Shown: positions 1-6,513 of the stretch, piece after piece
Numbering within the stretch: position 1 is the stretch's first letter
Layout: each line of letters starts with the position of its first letter
NCBI GenBank assembly: GCA_016934095.1
Contig: JAFGTO010000163.1
Coordinates: 1 to 10,245, forward strand
Direction of reading: 5' to 3'
DNA length: 10,245 nt
Source: Candidatus Glassiibacteriota bacterium
GTDB lineage: Bacteria > Gemmatimonadota > Glassbacteria > GWA2-58-10
Notes under the pieces: generated by a model
What the model was told of the DNA's origin: nothing
Seen by the model: only the letters and a program-made list of their open reading frames with translations
Database searches by the model: none
Program-made: the position numbers and the translations under genes

Positions 1-3
1 GCC

Positions 4-25
4 ACAAGGGGTCATTGCGCCTTGT
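4..25. repeat. Short inverted repeat at left edge
   Basis: ACAAGG (4-9) is complementary to CCTTGT (20-25) across a 10-nt loop. The right arm overlaps the end of the possible -35 element of the promoter at 15-43. It could be an operator, or the stem of a terminator belonging to a gene left of the window, although no T-run follows. The window edge prevents a decision. Confidence 0.25.
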
Positions 26-43
26 AACTCAATATAATATAAT
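15..43 (+). promoter_or_regulatory. Possible sigma70 promoter for the phosphohexomutase gene
   Basis: TTGCGC (15-20) is followed after 17 nt by a perfect TATAAT (38-43). A second overlapping TATAAT lies at 33-38. Transcription would start near 50, giving a leader of about 70 nt to the ATG at 122. The -35 is weak (4 of 6) but the spacing is ideal and the tract is AT-rich compared with the gene. Confidence 0.5.
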
Positions 44-121
44 TACTTGCATTTTCAAACTGTCGAAAATGAGTATGAATAATTCGGACTAGACCGTATG
101 ACCTGTTGACTGGAGCACCTG

Positions 122-2017
122 ATGGCAGGAGGACAAAGCGGCCTGCCGCTGGATTTTTCTTTTATCCGCGGCGATGACCTGGAAAAAATACCTGGAGAAG
201 CCCGGCGCCGGGAATTCCTGGACTCGACCATAATCTCTTTTTCCGGGTGGCGGAGGGTTTTCGCTGCGGACGGCGGCGAGGAGAGCAGGACAGATAAGAT
301 AAACGCGGTCTCGGCGCTTTTTGCCGGCGTGGCCGCGGCGGCGTTTGCACGCTGGCTCGCTGAGAGATCAACCCGGCGGCCTGCTGTCGCCGTGGCCACT
401 GACACCCGGCCCACCGGCCCGGCAATCGCCGCCTGCGTACTGCGTGCGCTGCTTGCCGGAAACATCCGGGTGCGTTACCTGTCAGTGGCGCCCACGCCCG
501 AGGCTTTGGCCTATGCGGCCAGTCGGGCCGAAGTGGACGGACTGGTCTATATCACCGCCAGCCATAACCCGCTCGGCCACAACGGGTTGAAATTTTCCGC
601 CGGGGACGGCGGAGTCATTTCCGCAGACCAGGCCGAGCAGGTGAAAAAGCTCTGCCTGGAGACTTTCGGCAGCCCGCAGAGCCTGGGCCGGCTGGCCCGG
701 GAAATGGCTGCAGTGGGCCGGGAGGCACTCTCCGGGGTGCTGGCCAGCACCCCGCAGGACAAGCAGGCAAGCCTGGCAGCCTACCGGGAGGCGGTGGACC
801 GGGTGGTGGCAGGAGGGGCAGAGCCAGGGGACCCGGCCCGGGTAATGAGCAGGCTGAAAGAGGGAATCTCAGGCCGCCCTTTAGGGGTGGTGGCCGAGCT
901 CAACGGGTCGGCGCGTACGTGTTCGATCGACGAGAGATATCTGCTGGACCTGGGTGTGCGGGTCTGCGTGCTGGGGGGGGAGCCGGGACGGGTGGAGCAC
1001 GCCATCCTGCCAGAAGGGGAAGCCCTGCTGCCCGCCTGCCGGGCCCTGGAGCGCCAGGCGGGCCGGGACAGCTCTTTCGAGCTGGGCTACGTGCCTGATA
1101 ACGACGGGGACCGGGGTAACGTGGTGATAGTCACCAGGGACGGTACTGCCCGGCCGCTCGAAGCACAGGAGGTTTTCGCCCTAGCGGTGGCTGCGGAACT
1201 CAGCTTCACCGTGGCCCGCGGACTGGTGAAGTACGGCCCGGACGGGCTTCCTGACCCGCCGCTGGCAGTGGTGGTCAACGGGCCCACTTCGGGACGGGTG
1301 GAGCGGCTGGCCGGGTGTTTCGGGGCACGGGTCTTCCGGGCCGAGGTGGGCGAGGCCAACGTGATCGGACTGGCCTGCCGCAAACGCGGGGAAGGCTGCC
1401 TGGTGCCGATTGTCGGGGAGGGCTCGAACGGCGGCAATATCACCCACCCGGGAAGGGTCAGGGACCCGCTGAACACGGTGCTGGGCTTTATCAGGCTCCT
1501 CCGGCTGGAGGGAGTGCTCGATATTTTCCGCGAGCGGCTGGCCCAAGTGGCAGCGGAAAAGCTCCCGGGCCCCGGGGCCGGGCTGGAAGAGCTGGCCGGG
1601 GCGCTGCCCCGCTACAGCTCCACCGGCGGCTACGAAAAACGCTCGCTGGTCCAGATCGGGACTGCGGACCACGGTGCCCTCAAGACCAGGTACGAGGAGT
1701 TCTTCCGGCGGCGCTGGAGCGAGCTGGGTCCGGTGCTGGGCCGGCGCCTGGGTGTGGCGGACTACCGGTTTGTCAATTACGAGGGTCTCAGGGAGATACC
1801 GGGCCCTGGAGGCAGAAGCGCCGGGGGCAGGGGTGGATTCAAGGTGCTGCTGCTCGATCGAAGCGGGCGGGAGGCCGGTTTCCTCTGGATGCGAGGCTCG
1901 CGGACCGAGCCGGTTTTCCGGGTGATGGCCGATGTGGCTGCAAACCCGGCGGAAGAGCGCTACCTGCTGGAAATCCACCGGAATATTCTCCGGGAAGCCG
2001 ATAATCAAGGCTCCTGA
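122..2017 (+). CDS. Alpha-D-phosphohexomutase (phosphoglucomutase/phosphomannomutase family)
   Basis: Predicted cytosolic enzyme of 631 residues that moves phosphate between C6 and C1 of a hexose through a phosphoserine, supplying sugar-1-phosphates for polysaccharide and nucleotide-sugar synthesis. All four family loops are visible: the SGWR motif of domain 1 (about 40-43); the catalytic loop TASHNP (145-150) with Ser147 as phosphoserine; the metal loop DNDGDR (326-331) with Asp326, Asp328 and Asp330; and the phosphate-binding loop RGSRTEP (591-597) of domain 4. The sugar-contacting loop of domain 3 reads GEGSNGG (432-438), unlike the common GEMSGH or GEESGG forms, so the preferred hexose cannot be read from sequence. 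The protein is longer than typical members (about 450-580), with extra sequence before SGWR and around 196-250. The ATG is preceded by GGAG at 112-115. Family assignment is secure; substrate is open (glucose-, mannose- or glucosamine-phosphate). Confidence 0.93.
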   Translation: MAGGQSGLPLDFSFIRGDDLEKIPGEARRREFLDSTIISFSGWRRVFAADGGEESRTDKINAVSALFAGVAAAAFARWLAERSTRRPAVAVATDTRPTGPAIAACVLRALLAGNIRVRYLSVAPTPEALAYAASRAEVDGLVYITASHNPLGHNGLKFSAGDGGVISADQAEQVKKLCLETFGSPQSLGRLAREMAAVGREALSGVLASTPQDKQASLAAYREAVDRVVAGGAEPGDPARVMSRLKEGISGRPLGVVAELNGSARTCSIDERYLLDLGVRVCVLGGEPGRVEHAILPEGEALLPACRALERQAGRDSSFELGYVPDNDGDRGNVVIVTRDGTARPLEAQEVFALAVAAELSFTVARGLVKYGPDGLPDPPLAVVVNGPTSGRVERLAGCFGARVFRAEVGEANVIGLACRKRGEGCLVPIVGEGSNGGNITHPGRVRDPLNTVLGFIRLLRLEGVLDIFRERLAQVAAEKLPGPGAGLEELAGALPRYSSTGGYEKRSLVQIGTADHGALKTRYEEFFRRRWSELGPVLGRRLGVADYRFVNYEGLREIPGPGGRSAGGRGGFKVLLLDRSGREAGFLWMRGSRTEPVFRVMADVAANPAEERYLLEIHRNILREADNQGS

Positions 2018-2108
2018 CAGATATAACAATAATTAGAGGATCGCAGCTCGGGCGCTACGGAGGCGGCTCCGGAACCGCCCCTTCACTCTTTTATACAGGC
2101 CGGTTGCC
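2018..2108. other. Gap between phosphohexomutase and PHP genes
   Basis: This 91-nt spacer holds one small hairpin, GGCGG (2062-2066) with CCGCC (2075-2079) around an 8-nt loop containing TCCGGA. C- and T-rich sequence follows, but there is no clean T-run. No convincing promoter is visible, so the PHP gene is probably co-transcribed with the upstream gene, perhaps with partial attenuation. Confidence 0.3.
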
Positions 2109-2927
2109 ATGCGTGCGGATCTACATATCCATTCCAATTACTCGGACGGCAGTTTCTCGCCGGAGGAGATTTTCTCCAGGGCTGTGGGAAAAGGCCTGGG
2201 CATTATCTCGATCACAGACCACGATACCGTGGACCACATCCAGCCCAGCCTGGAGCAGGCTGACAAGACCGGGGTGGTCTACATTCCCGGGGTCGAATTC
2301 AGCGCCAGCACCGTGGACCGGGACGTTCACCTGCTGGGCTACGCCCTGGACCACCTCCACCACGGCCTGCTGGAATATCTCGACCTGGTAAGGAAGCGCA
2401 GGGTCGAGCGAGCCCATCAGATCCTGGAGCTGCTTCGCCGGCAGGACATCGTCATTCCCCCCGGGGAGCTGGACAGCCTGCCCGGACGGCGCATTATCTC
2501 CCGCCCGCTGATCGCACAACTGATGATCAAATACAAGTATGTCGGCACGCTGGAGGAAGCCTTCGTACGGTACCTGAGGCCCGGTACCCCGGCCTATGTC
2601 CCCTACAAGCTGGCCGATCCCGGGGAAGTGGTCGGGCTGATCACGGACTGCGGAGGGATCAGCGTGCTGGCCCACCCCTCTGCCGAGGAGTTCGAGACCC
2701 TGGCCCCGGGCCTCTGCCGGGCCGGACTGCAGGGCGTGGAGGTTTTCAGGCCGCGCCTTGGCGAGTCCGAAAGCCGCCTGATCGCTGACGGAGCACAGGC
2801 CAGGGGACTCGTGCTCACCGGCGGCTCGGACTGGCATTTCGACACCGGGGCCTTGAAACTGGGCGACTTCTTTATCGAAGAGGAAAGGATAAGGCCGTTC
2901 CTGGAGCTGATGGAGCGAGGCCGGTAG
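2109..2927 (+). CDS. PHP-domain phosphoesterase (TrpH / RNase AM-like)
   Basis: A 272-residue cytosolic metal-dependent phosphoesterase of the polymerase-and-histidinol-phosphatase fold. The metal-binding residues can be followed through the chain: DLHIHSNYSDG near the N-terminus (His6, His8, Asp13), ITDHDT (Asp37, His38), GVEFS (Glu63), His74, VLAHP (His189) and SDWH (Asp241, His243). This is the order and length of the stand-alone TrpH/YciV group. Characterised members remove the 3' phosphate from 3',5'-nucleoside bisphosphates or trim RNA 5' ends (RNase AM). An insertion domain at about 85-160 is normal for this group. The start codon sits one residue before the RAD leading into the first motif. 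The ribosome binding site is weak, which suits expression as a second gene of an operon with the phosphohexomutase. The link to RNA or nucleotide turnover comes from the family; the true substrate is unproven. PHP esterases also act on histidinol phosphate, but that subfamily differs in motif spacing. Confidence 0.88.
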   Translation: MRADLHIHSNYSDGSFSPEEIFSRAVGKGLGIISITDHDTVDHIQPSLEQADKTGVVYIPGVEFSASTVDRDVHLLGYALDHLHHGLLEYLDLVRKRRVERAHQILELLRRQDIVIPPGELDSLPGRRIISRPLIAQLMIKYKYVGTLEEAFVRYLRPGTPAYVPYKLADPGEVVGLITDCGGISVLAHPSAEEFETLAPGLCRAGLQGVEVFRPRLGESESRLIADGAQARGLVLTGGSDWHFDTGALKLGDFFIEEERIRPFLELMERGR

Positions 2928-2943
2928 GCCGGGCCGGGTTACC

Positions 2944-2974
2944 GGCGGCTGCCGCCTTCCGGCCTGTCAGGCCG
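2944..2974 (+). repeat. Two adjacent small GC hairpins
   Basis: GGCGG-CTG-CCGCC (2944-2956) is followed at once by CGGCCT-GTC-AGGCCG (2960-2974), and then by a C/T-rich stretch ending in TTTT (2983-2986). They lie between the PHP gene and the protease gene. They could form a weak terminator or an mRNA-stabilising structure; the T-run is too short and too distant for a firm terminator call. Confidence 0.35.
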
Positions 2975-3023
2975 CTTTCCACTTTTGACTGGAAACACAG
3001 GGCGGTCCCGAGGAAAAAGCGCC

Positions 3024-3893
3024 ATGGGCAGTTGGTGGAACGGAAATTCCGGGGAAGATCCCTGTCAGAGGCCTGAAAGCGGGAAGCCCTCTTTGGCCGA
3101 TGCGGCCATGTTGCTGGGTGTGGTGGTCGTGTTTTTTCTGCTGATCTCGTTTCTGCTGATCAAGACGCCCGGCTGGACCCTGCCGGGAGGGATCAACTCC
3201 AGGTTTGTCGCCGTCCTGATGATCGAGCTGGTGGGGGTCGGCCTGCCGGTGGCCGTTTTCCTGAAGCTTAAAAGGCTCGACCCGGCAGCTGCTTTGGGCT
3301 TGAGGCCCGCCGGGGTGGTTTCCCTGGCCGGCGCGGCCCTGATGGGCCTGGCCACGGTGGTGGTGGCGCCGCAGTTCGAGGCCTGGCAGGCCCGTCTGGT
3401 CCAGCCCCCCGAGCGTTACCTGGAGGCCCTGGCCGATTTTGTCAGCCTGGAGCAGGGTGAGTCCCTGGCCTGGGCCCTGGTCTGCCTGGCCTTGGTGCCG
3501 GCGCTCTGCGAGGAAGCCCTGTTCCGGGGAGTCCTGCTCAGGGCCTGCCTCCCCCGCTGGAAAACTTCAACCACCATAGTCGTTATCGGCCTTGTTTTCG
3601 GTCTCTTCCATTTTGACCTGTGGCGCTGGCCGCTGCTGAGTGCTATCGGCATGCTGCTTACCTGGTGCGCGGTGAAAGCTGGATCGGTCTGGCCTGCCTT
3701 TGTTTTCCACCTGGTGAACAATACGGCCTCTCTGCTGCTCGCCAACAGCGACTGGCCGTCCCGGGAAGGCTGGACTACCGCGGCCGCGGATGTACCTCCC
3801 GGCCTGTTCGCGCTGGGCGCGGTGCTGCTGGCCGCCGGGGCGGGGCTTGTCGGCGGGGGGAGGCGGCACGGCCCTGCCGGCGATGAAAGATGA
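3024..3893 (+). CDS. CPBP-family intramembrane metalloprotease (CAAX protease/Abi-like)
   Basis: A 289-residue polytopic inner-membrane protein with the three catalytic motifs of the CPBP (Rce1/Abi) family: EEALFRG (Glu163-Glu164, Arg168), FGLFHF (His196) and HLVNN (His229, Asn233), all placed in or next to membrane segments. Hydrophobic segments fall at about 27-47, 60-80, 95-115, 147-171, 183-198, 203-235 and at the C-terminus. The ATG at 3024 is chosen because GAGGA (3010-3014) lies 9 nt upstream; a TTG 13 codons earlier has no such site and would add a charged tail before the first helix. Family members cleave substrates within the membrane or process peptides. Bacterial ones often have unknown targets, and some act in bacteriocin maturation or immunity. 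No prenylated-peptide or bacteriocin gene is nearby, so no target can be named. Confidence 0.88.
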   Translation: MGSWWNGNSGEDPCQRPESGKPSLADAAMLLGVVVVFFLLISFLLIKTPGWTLPGGINSRFVAVLMIELVGVGLPVAVFLKLKRLDPAAALGLRPAGVVSLAGAALMGLATVVVAPQFEAWQARLVQPPERYLEALADFVSLEQGESLAWALVCLALVPALCEEALFRGVLLRACLPRWKTSTTIVVIGLVFGLFHFDLWRWPLLSAIGMLLTWCAVKAGSVWPAFVFHLVNNTASLLLANSDWPSREGWTTAAADVPPGLFALGAVLLAAGAGLVGGGRRHGPAGDER

Positions 3894-3923
3894 AACTATC
3901 CGGCCGTTTCCATAGTCTAACCT

Positions 3924-3963
3924 CAAAGGAACCTCCCGGTTCTCAGGGAGTAGTACCCCTTTG
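3924..3963 (+). repeat. Two-part hairpin with an alternative fold, between protease and TolC genes
   Basis: An outer stem CAAAGG (3924-3929)/CCTTTG (3958-3963) encloses an inner stem CTCCC (3933-3937)/GGGAG (3946-3950). A competing hairpin GAACC (3929-3933)/GGTTC (3938-3942) with a 4-nt loop uses the same bases and cannot form together with it. A T-run (3975-3981) follows 11 nt later, too far for a standard intrinsic terminator. It may be the end structure of the protease transcript or an attenuator-like leader. Confidence 0.4.
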
Positions 3964-3986
3964 AAAATTGTACCGTTTTTTCGATA

Positions 3987-4004
3987 CCGGGAAACCACTC
4001 CCGG
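3987..4004 (+). repeat. Hairpin in the gap before the TolC gene
   Basis: CCGGGA (3987-3992) pairs perfectly with TCCCGG (3999-4004) around a 6-nt loop. It lies upstream of the best -10 candidate of the TolC gene, so it may serve as an operator or as the 3' end structure of the preceding transcript. Confidence 0.35.
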
Positions 4005-4040
4005 AATGCAGGGGCGAACAAGGCCCGCTGCCGTAAACTG

Positions 4041-4068
4041 TTCGCTAAGGTAATTATTTTCTCATAAT
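4041..4068 (+). promoter_or_regulatory. Weak promoter candidate for the TolC gene
   Basis: A CATAAT (4063-4068), one base off consensus, stands in an AT-rich island. The best -35 is TTCGCT (4041-4046), which is poor. If real, transcription starts near 4075, so the hairpin at 4072-4091 would form the very 5' end of the messenger. Confidence 0.3.
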
Positions 4069-4071
4069 CTC

Positions 4072-4091
4072 CCCGGGCTTCAAGGCTCGGG
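4072..4091 (+). repeat. Leader hairpin just upstream of the TolC ribosome binding site
   Basis: CCCGGGC (4072-4078) pairs with GCTCGGG (4085-4091), including one G-T wobble, around loop TTCAAG. The AGGAGGT ribosome binding site begins 10 nt later (4101). It could protect the 5' end of the messenger or influence translation. Confidence 0.4.
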
Positions 4092-4115
4092 AAATTTTAC
4101 AGGAGGTAGGTTTAA

Positions 4116-5576
4116 ATGCGCGATACAGCATTATTCAGGGGTGCGGGCTTTTTCATACCCTTCGGCCTCGCCCTGGCTTTATTCACCGGCGCCGGAGAAT
4201 TGCGGGCCGAAGAGACCGGGAGGGCTTCGACCCTCTTGTCGTCCCCGGTGCCGTTCTACCACGACTATAACCTCGCCGCCCTGTTCCCGGTGGGTAAGAG
4301 CGGCGAAGAGGTGCAAGGAGGGCAAGCCCAGGGGCAGAGGCAGCTGCGCCTGGACGACTGCATCGACCTGGCCCTGGAAAAAAATCCGGCCCACCAGAAG
4401 ACGCATGAGAGCCTCAGGGCGACCACCGGGGAGATAATGGCCGCCTGGGGCGAGTATATGCCGACCATGAGCGCCTACTACAATATCAGCCAGAACAACC
4501 GTACCTATTCGTACGTCGACCCTTCCGGCGTCATCCGGGCCGGCGGCGGTATCAGCAAGTCGACCTATACCGGACTCAATATACGCTATACCCTGTTTGA
4601 CAGGGCCGCCAAGTATTTCAGCATGAAGAACGCCTACTACCTGCGGGACCAGCGCCGCAGCCAGTTGCGCAGCTCGGAGCTCACCCTGGTTAACCAGGTC
4701 CGCCAGGCGTATTTCAACGTCCTGCGCCAGGGCAAGCTGCTGGTGGCGGCCAGGGAGCACGCGGATCAGCGCAAGGAGCAGCTCCGGCTGGCTGAGGCAC
4801 GTTTCTCGGTGGGCTCGGTCACCAAGCTGGATGTCCTGCAGGCCCAGATCGAGCTGCAGAACCAGGAGCTGATAATCGTACAGTATGAAAACCAGCTGCT
4901 CACCGCCAGAATGGACCTCAGCCGGATTATGGGTGCCGATCTCACGGAAGAGTTGTCCCTGATAGACGAGTTCGGCGTGGAAGAGCCCCGGTTCGAGGTT
5001 GGCGGGCTGGTGAAAGAGGCCCTGGACAACCATCCGAACATTCAAAACCTGGAGCTGAGTATCAAACAGCAGCAGGGCGACCTCTGGATGGGACGCCTGG
5101 CCTACCTGCCCAGCCTGTCCACCAGTGCGAGCTACCAGCGCAGCGAAGATTTCCTGACCATCAGCCCAGATGACCAGAAAGGCCGGGGCTTGTCGTTCAG
5201 CATCAACTGGAACGTACTGGATGCTTTCAGCCGCTTCCGCCAGAACCGCAACCTGGAAGCCGGCCTGCACAACCTGCGTTACGACCTGGCTACCGCCAGG
5301 CTGGACATCGAGCGCAACGTCCGTCAGAGCTACCTCGAGCTGCTGCGCCTCTACCAGAGCCACCTGGCCCTGGCCGAAAGCAAGAGACTGGCCCAGAGCT
5401 CGCTGGAGCTCGAGCAGGAAAGGTACCGGCTCGGGGCTGCCAGCCTGCTCGAATTACGCACCGCCCAGGTCGATTACGCCCAGAAAGAAGTGGACCTGAT
5501 TAATTCGGTCTATGATTTCCACCGAGCTCTTTCCGACCTGAGCGCCAACGTGGGAAGAGACATGTCGCTGAGGTAA
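4116..5576 (+). CDS. TolC-family outer-membrane efflux protein
   Basis: A 486-residue outer-membrane channel precursor. Residues 1-31 form a signal peptide with a hydrophobic core (about 10-26) and a plausible cleavage after LRA. A low-complexity Gly/Gln-rich linker (about 55-75) precedes the first outer-membrane-efflux repeat, which opens with LRLDDCIDLALEKNP. The two structural repeats are visible as long coiled helices ending in matching turns: RFSVGSVTKLDVLQAQ in the first half and RYRLGAASLLELRTAQ in the second. The C-terminus (ALSDLSANVGR) is typical of the family. TolC-like proteins trimerise and link type I secretion or RND/ABC/MFS pumps to the exterior. No adaptor (HlyD/AcrA-like) or pump gene adjoins it, so the exported substrate is unknown. 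The start is firmly set by AGGAGGT (4101-4107), 8 nt before the ATG. An intrinsic terminator follows at 5641. Confidence 0.93.
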   Translation: MRDTALFRGAGFFIPFGLALALFTGAGELRAEETGRASTLLSSPVPFYHDYNLAALFPVGKSGEEVQGGQAQGQRQLRLDDCIDLALEKNPAHQKTHESLRATTGEIMAAWGEYMPTMSAYYNISQNNRTYSYVDPSGVIRAGGGISKSTYTGLNIRYTLFDRAAKYFSMKNAYYLRDQRRSQLRSSELTLVNQVRQAYFNVLRQGKLLVAAREHADQRKEQLRLAEARFSVGSVTKLDVLQAQIELQNQELIIVQYENQLLTARMDLSRIMGADLTEELSLIDEFGVEEPRFEVGGLVKEALDNHPNIQNLELSIKQQQGDLWMGRLAYLPSLSTSASYQRSEDFLTISPDDQKGRGLSFSINWNVLDAFSRFRQNRNLEAGLHNLRYDLATARLDIERNVRQSYLELLRLYQSHLALAESKRLAQSSLELEQERYRLGAASLLELRTAQVDYAQKEVDLINSVYDFHRALSDLSANVGRDMSLR

Positions 5577-5640
5577 GGCCCTCTCCTGCGGCAGGTGTGT
5601 CATCCGTGATATTCCTCCCAGGGCTTACTTACAGTCTTTT

Positions 5641-5691
5641 TTCAGGGGGATTTTGTTTTTATTTTTCAAAAAATCCCCCTGAATTTTTTTT
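5641..5691 (+). terminator. Strong intrinsic terminator of the TolC gene
   Basis: A perfect 14-bp stem (5641-5654 with 5670-5683), built on a run of five G and five C flanked by A/T pairs, closes a 15-nt T-rich loop. It is followed directly by eight T (5684-5691). It lies 64 nt after the TolC stop. A T-run just upstream (5637-5642) could also give function on the - strand, but no - strand gene is present there. Confidence 0.95.
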
Positions 5692-5819
5692 AGTTAAGGC
5701 GATATATTTTTCTCCGTTTTAGTCGAAATTCCGCGGCGGAAACGCTAACATCTTGTTAACTAATAAGATACATTTATGCAGGCTGCTCCAAAAATAGCAA
5801 AGCCCCGTATATTGTGGAC

Positions 5820-5848
5820 TTGACGGCAATAGAAAACTGCTTTATAAT
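5820..5848 (+). promoter_or_regulatory. Distal sigma70 promoter (P1)
   Basis: TTGACG (5820-5825), 17-nt spacer, perfect TATAAT (5843-5848). Start expected near 5855, about 300 nt before the HU start codon. This is one of the two best promoter matches in the window, and nothing but HU lies downstream on this strand. Confidence 0.65.
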
Positions 5849-5957
5849 AAAACACGTATCTTTGGCGGCTCTGCTGTCTAGCGCCTTCGGGTCGTTATTC
5901 CGGTGGCATTTTTAACAGGAGGGAGGCTTTTACGGTCGGCCGGAATGGTTTTAATAC

Positions 5958-5972
5958 TCTCCAGACTGGAGA
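5958..5972. promoter_or_regulatory. Candidate operator palindrome upstream of the HU promoter
   Basis: TCTCCA-GAC-TGGAGA is a perfect 6-bp inverted repeat with a 3-nt centre, ending 17 nt before the -35 of P2. Its size and position suit a dimeric transcription factor acting on P2. In a transcript from P1 it could instead fold as a small hairpin. Confidence 0.4.
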
Positions 5973-5989
5973 ATTCTTTAATAGCAGGG

Positions 5990-6019
5990 TTGACAAACGG
6001 CTGATATACGCTTTAAAAT
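5990..6019 (+). promoter_or_regulatory. Proximal sigma70 promoter of the HU gene (P2)
   Basis: A perfect TTGACA (5990-5995) is followed after 18 nt by TAAAAT (6014-6019), one base off consensus. Start expected near 6026, leaving a leader of about 130 nt to the ATG at 6157. Together with P1 this gives HU tandem promoters, reasonable for an abundant protein. Confidence 0.65.
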
Positions 6020-6156
6020 GTCCTTGTAGAGGGTGGAAGTCAAATAATACAGGGGTCTGAATAATTTTTTTCTTGTCTTTTCTAGGGTACCCGTTATTTT
6101 TTTAATGTCCCCCGCCAACACCTCAACACCATTAACTCTTTTTGGAGGATATCTCC

Positions 6157-6426
6157 ATGACGAAAGCGGAACTTATCGATGCTGTCGCCTCTGATGTCGG
6201 CATTTCCAAAAAAGCGGCCGCGGAAGCCGTTGACAGTGTTTTCAAAAACGTTACCAAGGCCTTGAAAAAGGGGAAAAAGTATACCCACGTCGGTTTCGGG
6301 ACGTTCGGGGTGGTAAAGCGCGCGGCACGCGAGGGACGTAATCCCCAGAGCGGCGCCACGATAAGGATTCCGGCACGCAACGTGGTGAAGTTCACCGCCG
6401 GGAAAGCTTTGAAGGAAGCGGTATAG
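6157..6426 (+). CDS. hup: HU-family histone-like DNA-binding protein
   Basis: An 89-residue nucleoid protein, near the standard length for HU. The N-terminal helices (MTKAELIDAVASDVGISKK) form the dimer core. GFGTFGVVKRAAREGRNP (about 46-63) is the family signature leading into the DNA-grasping beta arm, with the conserved NP and a basic arm (IRIPARN). It ends FTAGKALKEAV as in canonical HU. The homodimer binds and bends DNA with little sequence preference, compacting the chromosome and aiding replication and recombination. The ATG at 6157 has GGAGG (6144-6148) 8 nt upstream. An in-frame TTG at 6142 overlaps that site and is rejected. GGAG of this site could pair with CTCC directly before the ATG (6153-6156), a small structure that might dampen translation. 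Tandem promoters lie upstream and a strong terminator follows. IHF is less likely because typical HU features dominate. Confidence 0.94.
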   Translation: MTKAELIDAVASDVGISKKAAAEAVDSVFKNVTKALKKGKKYTHVGFGTFGVVKRAAREGRNPQSGATIRIPARNVVKFTAGKALKEAV

Positions 6427-6456
6427 AAACAGCTCGATATTGCTGCTGATTGAAAG

Positions 6457-6498
6457 AACGGCGTGGATAGCCTTATACGGAGCTATCCACGCCGTTTT
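6457..6498. terminator. Shared bidirectional terminator between HU and bTHX
   Basis: A perfect 15-bp stem (6457-6471 with 6482-6496) with a 10-nt loop ends in TTTT (6495-6498) on the + strand, 30 nt after the HU stop. Read on the - strand, the same stem is followed by TTCTTTC, so it can also end the convergent bTHX transcript, whose stop is at 6514-6516. Confidence 0.9.
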
Positions 6499-6513
6499 GT
6501 ATTGAAGCCCTGG

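Larger units (their letters stand above)
5692..6156. other. AT-rich regulatory gap upstream of the HU gene
   Basis: These 465 nt contain no convincing gene on either strand. They hold two promoters (5820-5848 and 5990-6019), a 15-nt palindrome (5958-5972), a 5-bp hairpin TTCCG-CGG-CGGAA (5729-5741), T-rich leader sequence (6062-6110), and an AGGAGG (5917-5922) that is not followed by an ATG, GTG or TTG at working distance. The section 5855-5957, between the first start site and the palindrome, could be part of a long leader or a small RNA; I recognise no RNA family in it and no tRNA. Confidence 0.6.

Noticed and set aside
1181..2029. Long - strand open frame opposite the phosphohexomutase gene
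   Set aside because: Antisense shadow of a gene whose four catalytic loops are all in the + frame; no protein motif in the shadow.
2985..3023. Upstream TTG start for the CPBP protease
   Set aside because: No ribosome binding site, and the preceding bases form hairpins. The ATG at 3024 has GAGGA at the right distance.
4179..5363. Long - strand open frame opposite the TolC gene
   Set aside because: GC-rich codon bias leaves the antisense frame open. Its translation is low-complexity (Gln/Ala/Val/Gly-rich) with no domain, while the + strand encodes a complete TolC protein.
5692..6156. tRNA, tmRNA, SRP RNA or 6S RNA in the gap before HU
   Set aside because: No cloverleaf, T-loop consensus or conserved SRP/6S motif could be found on either strand.
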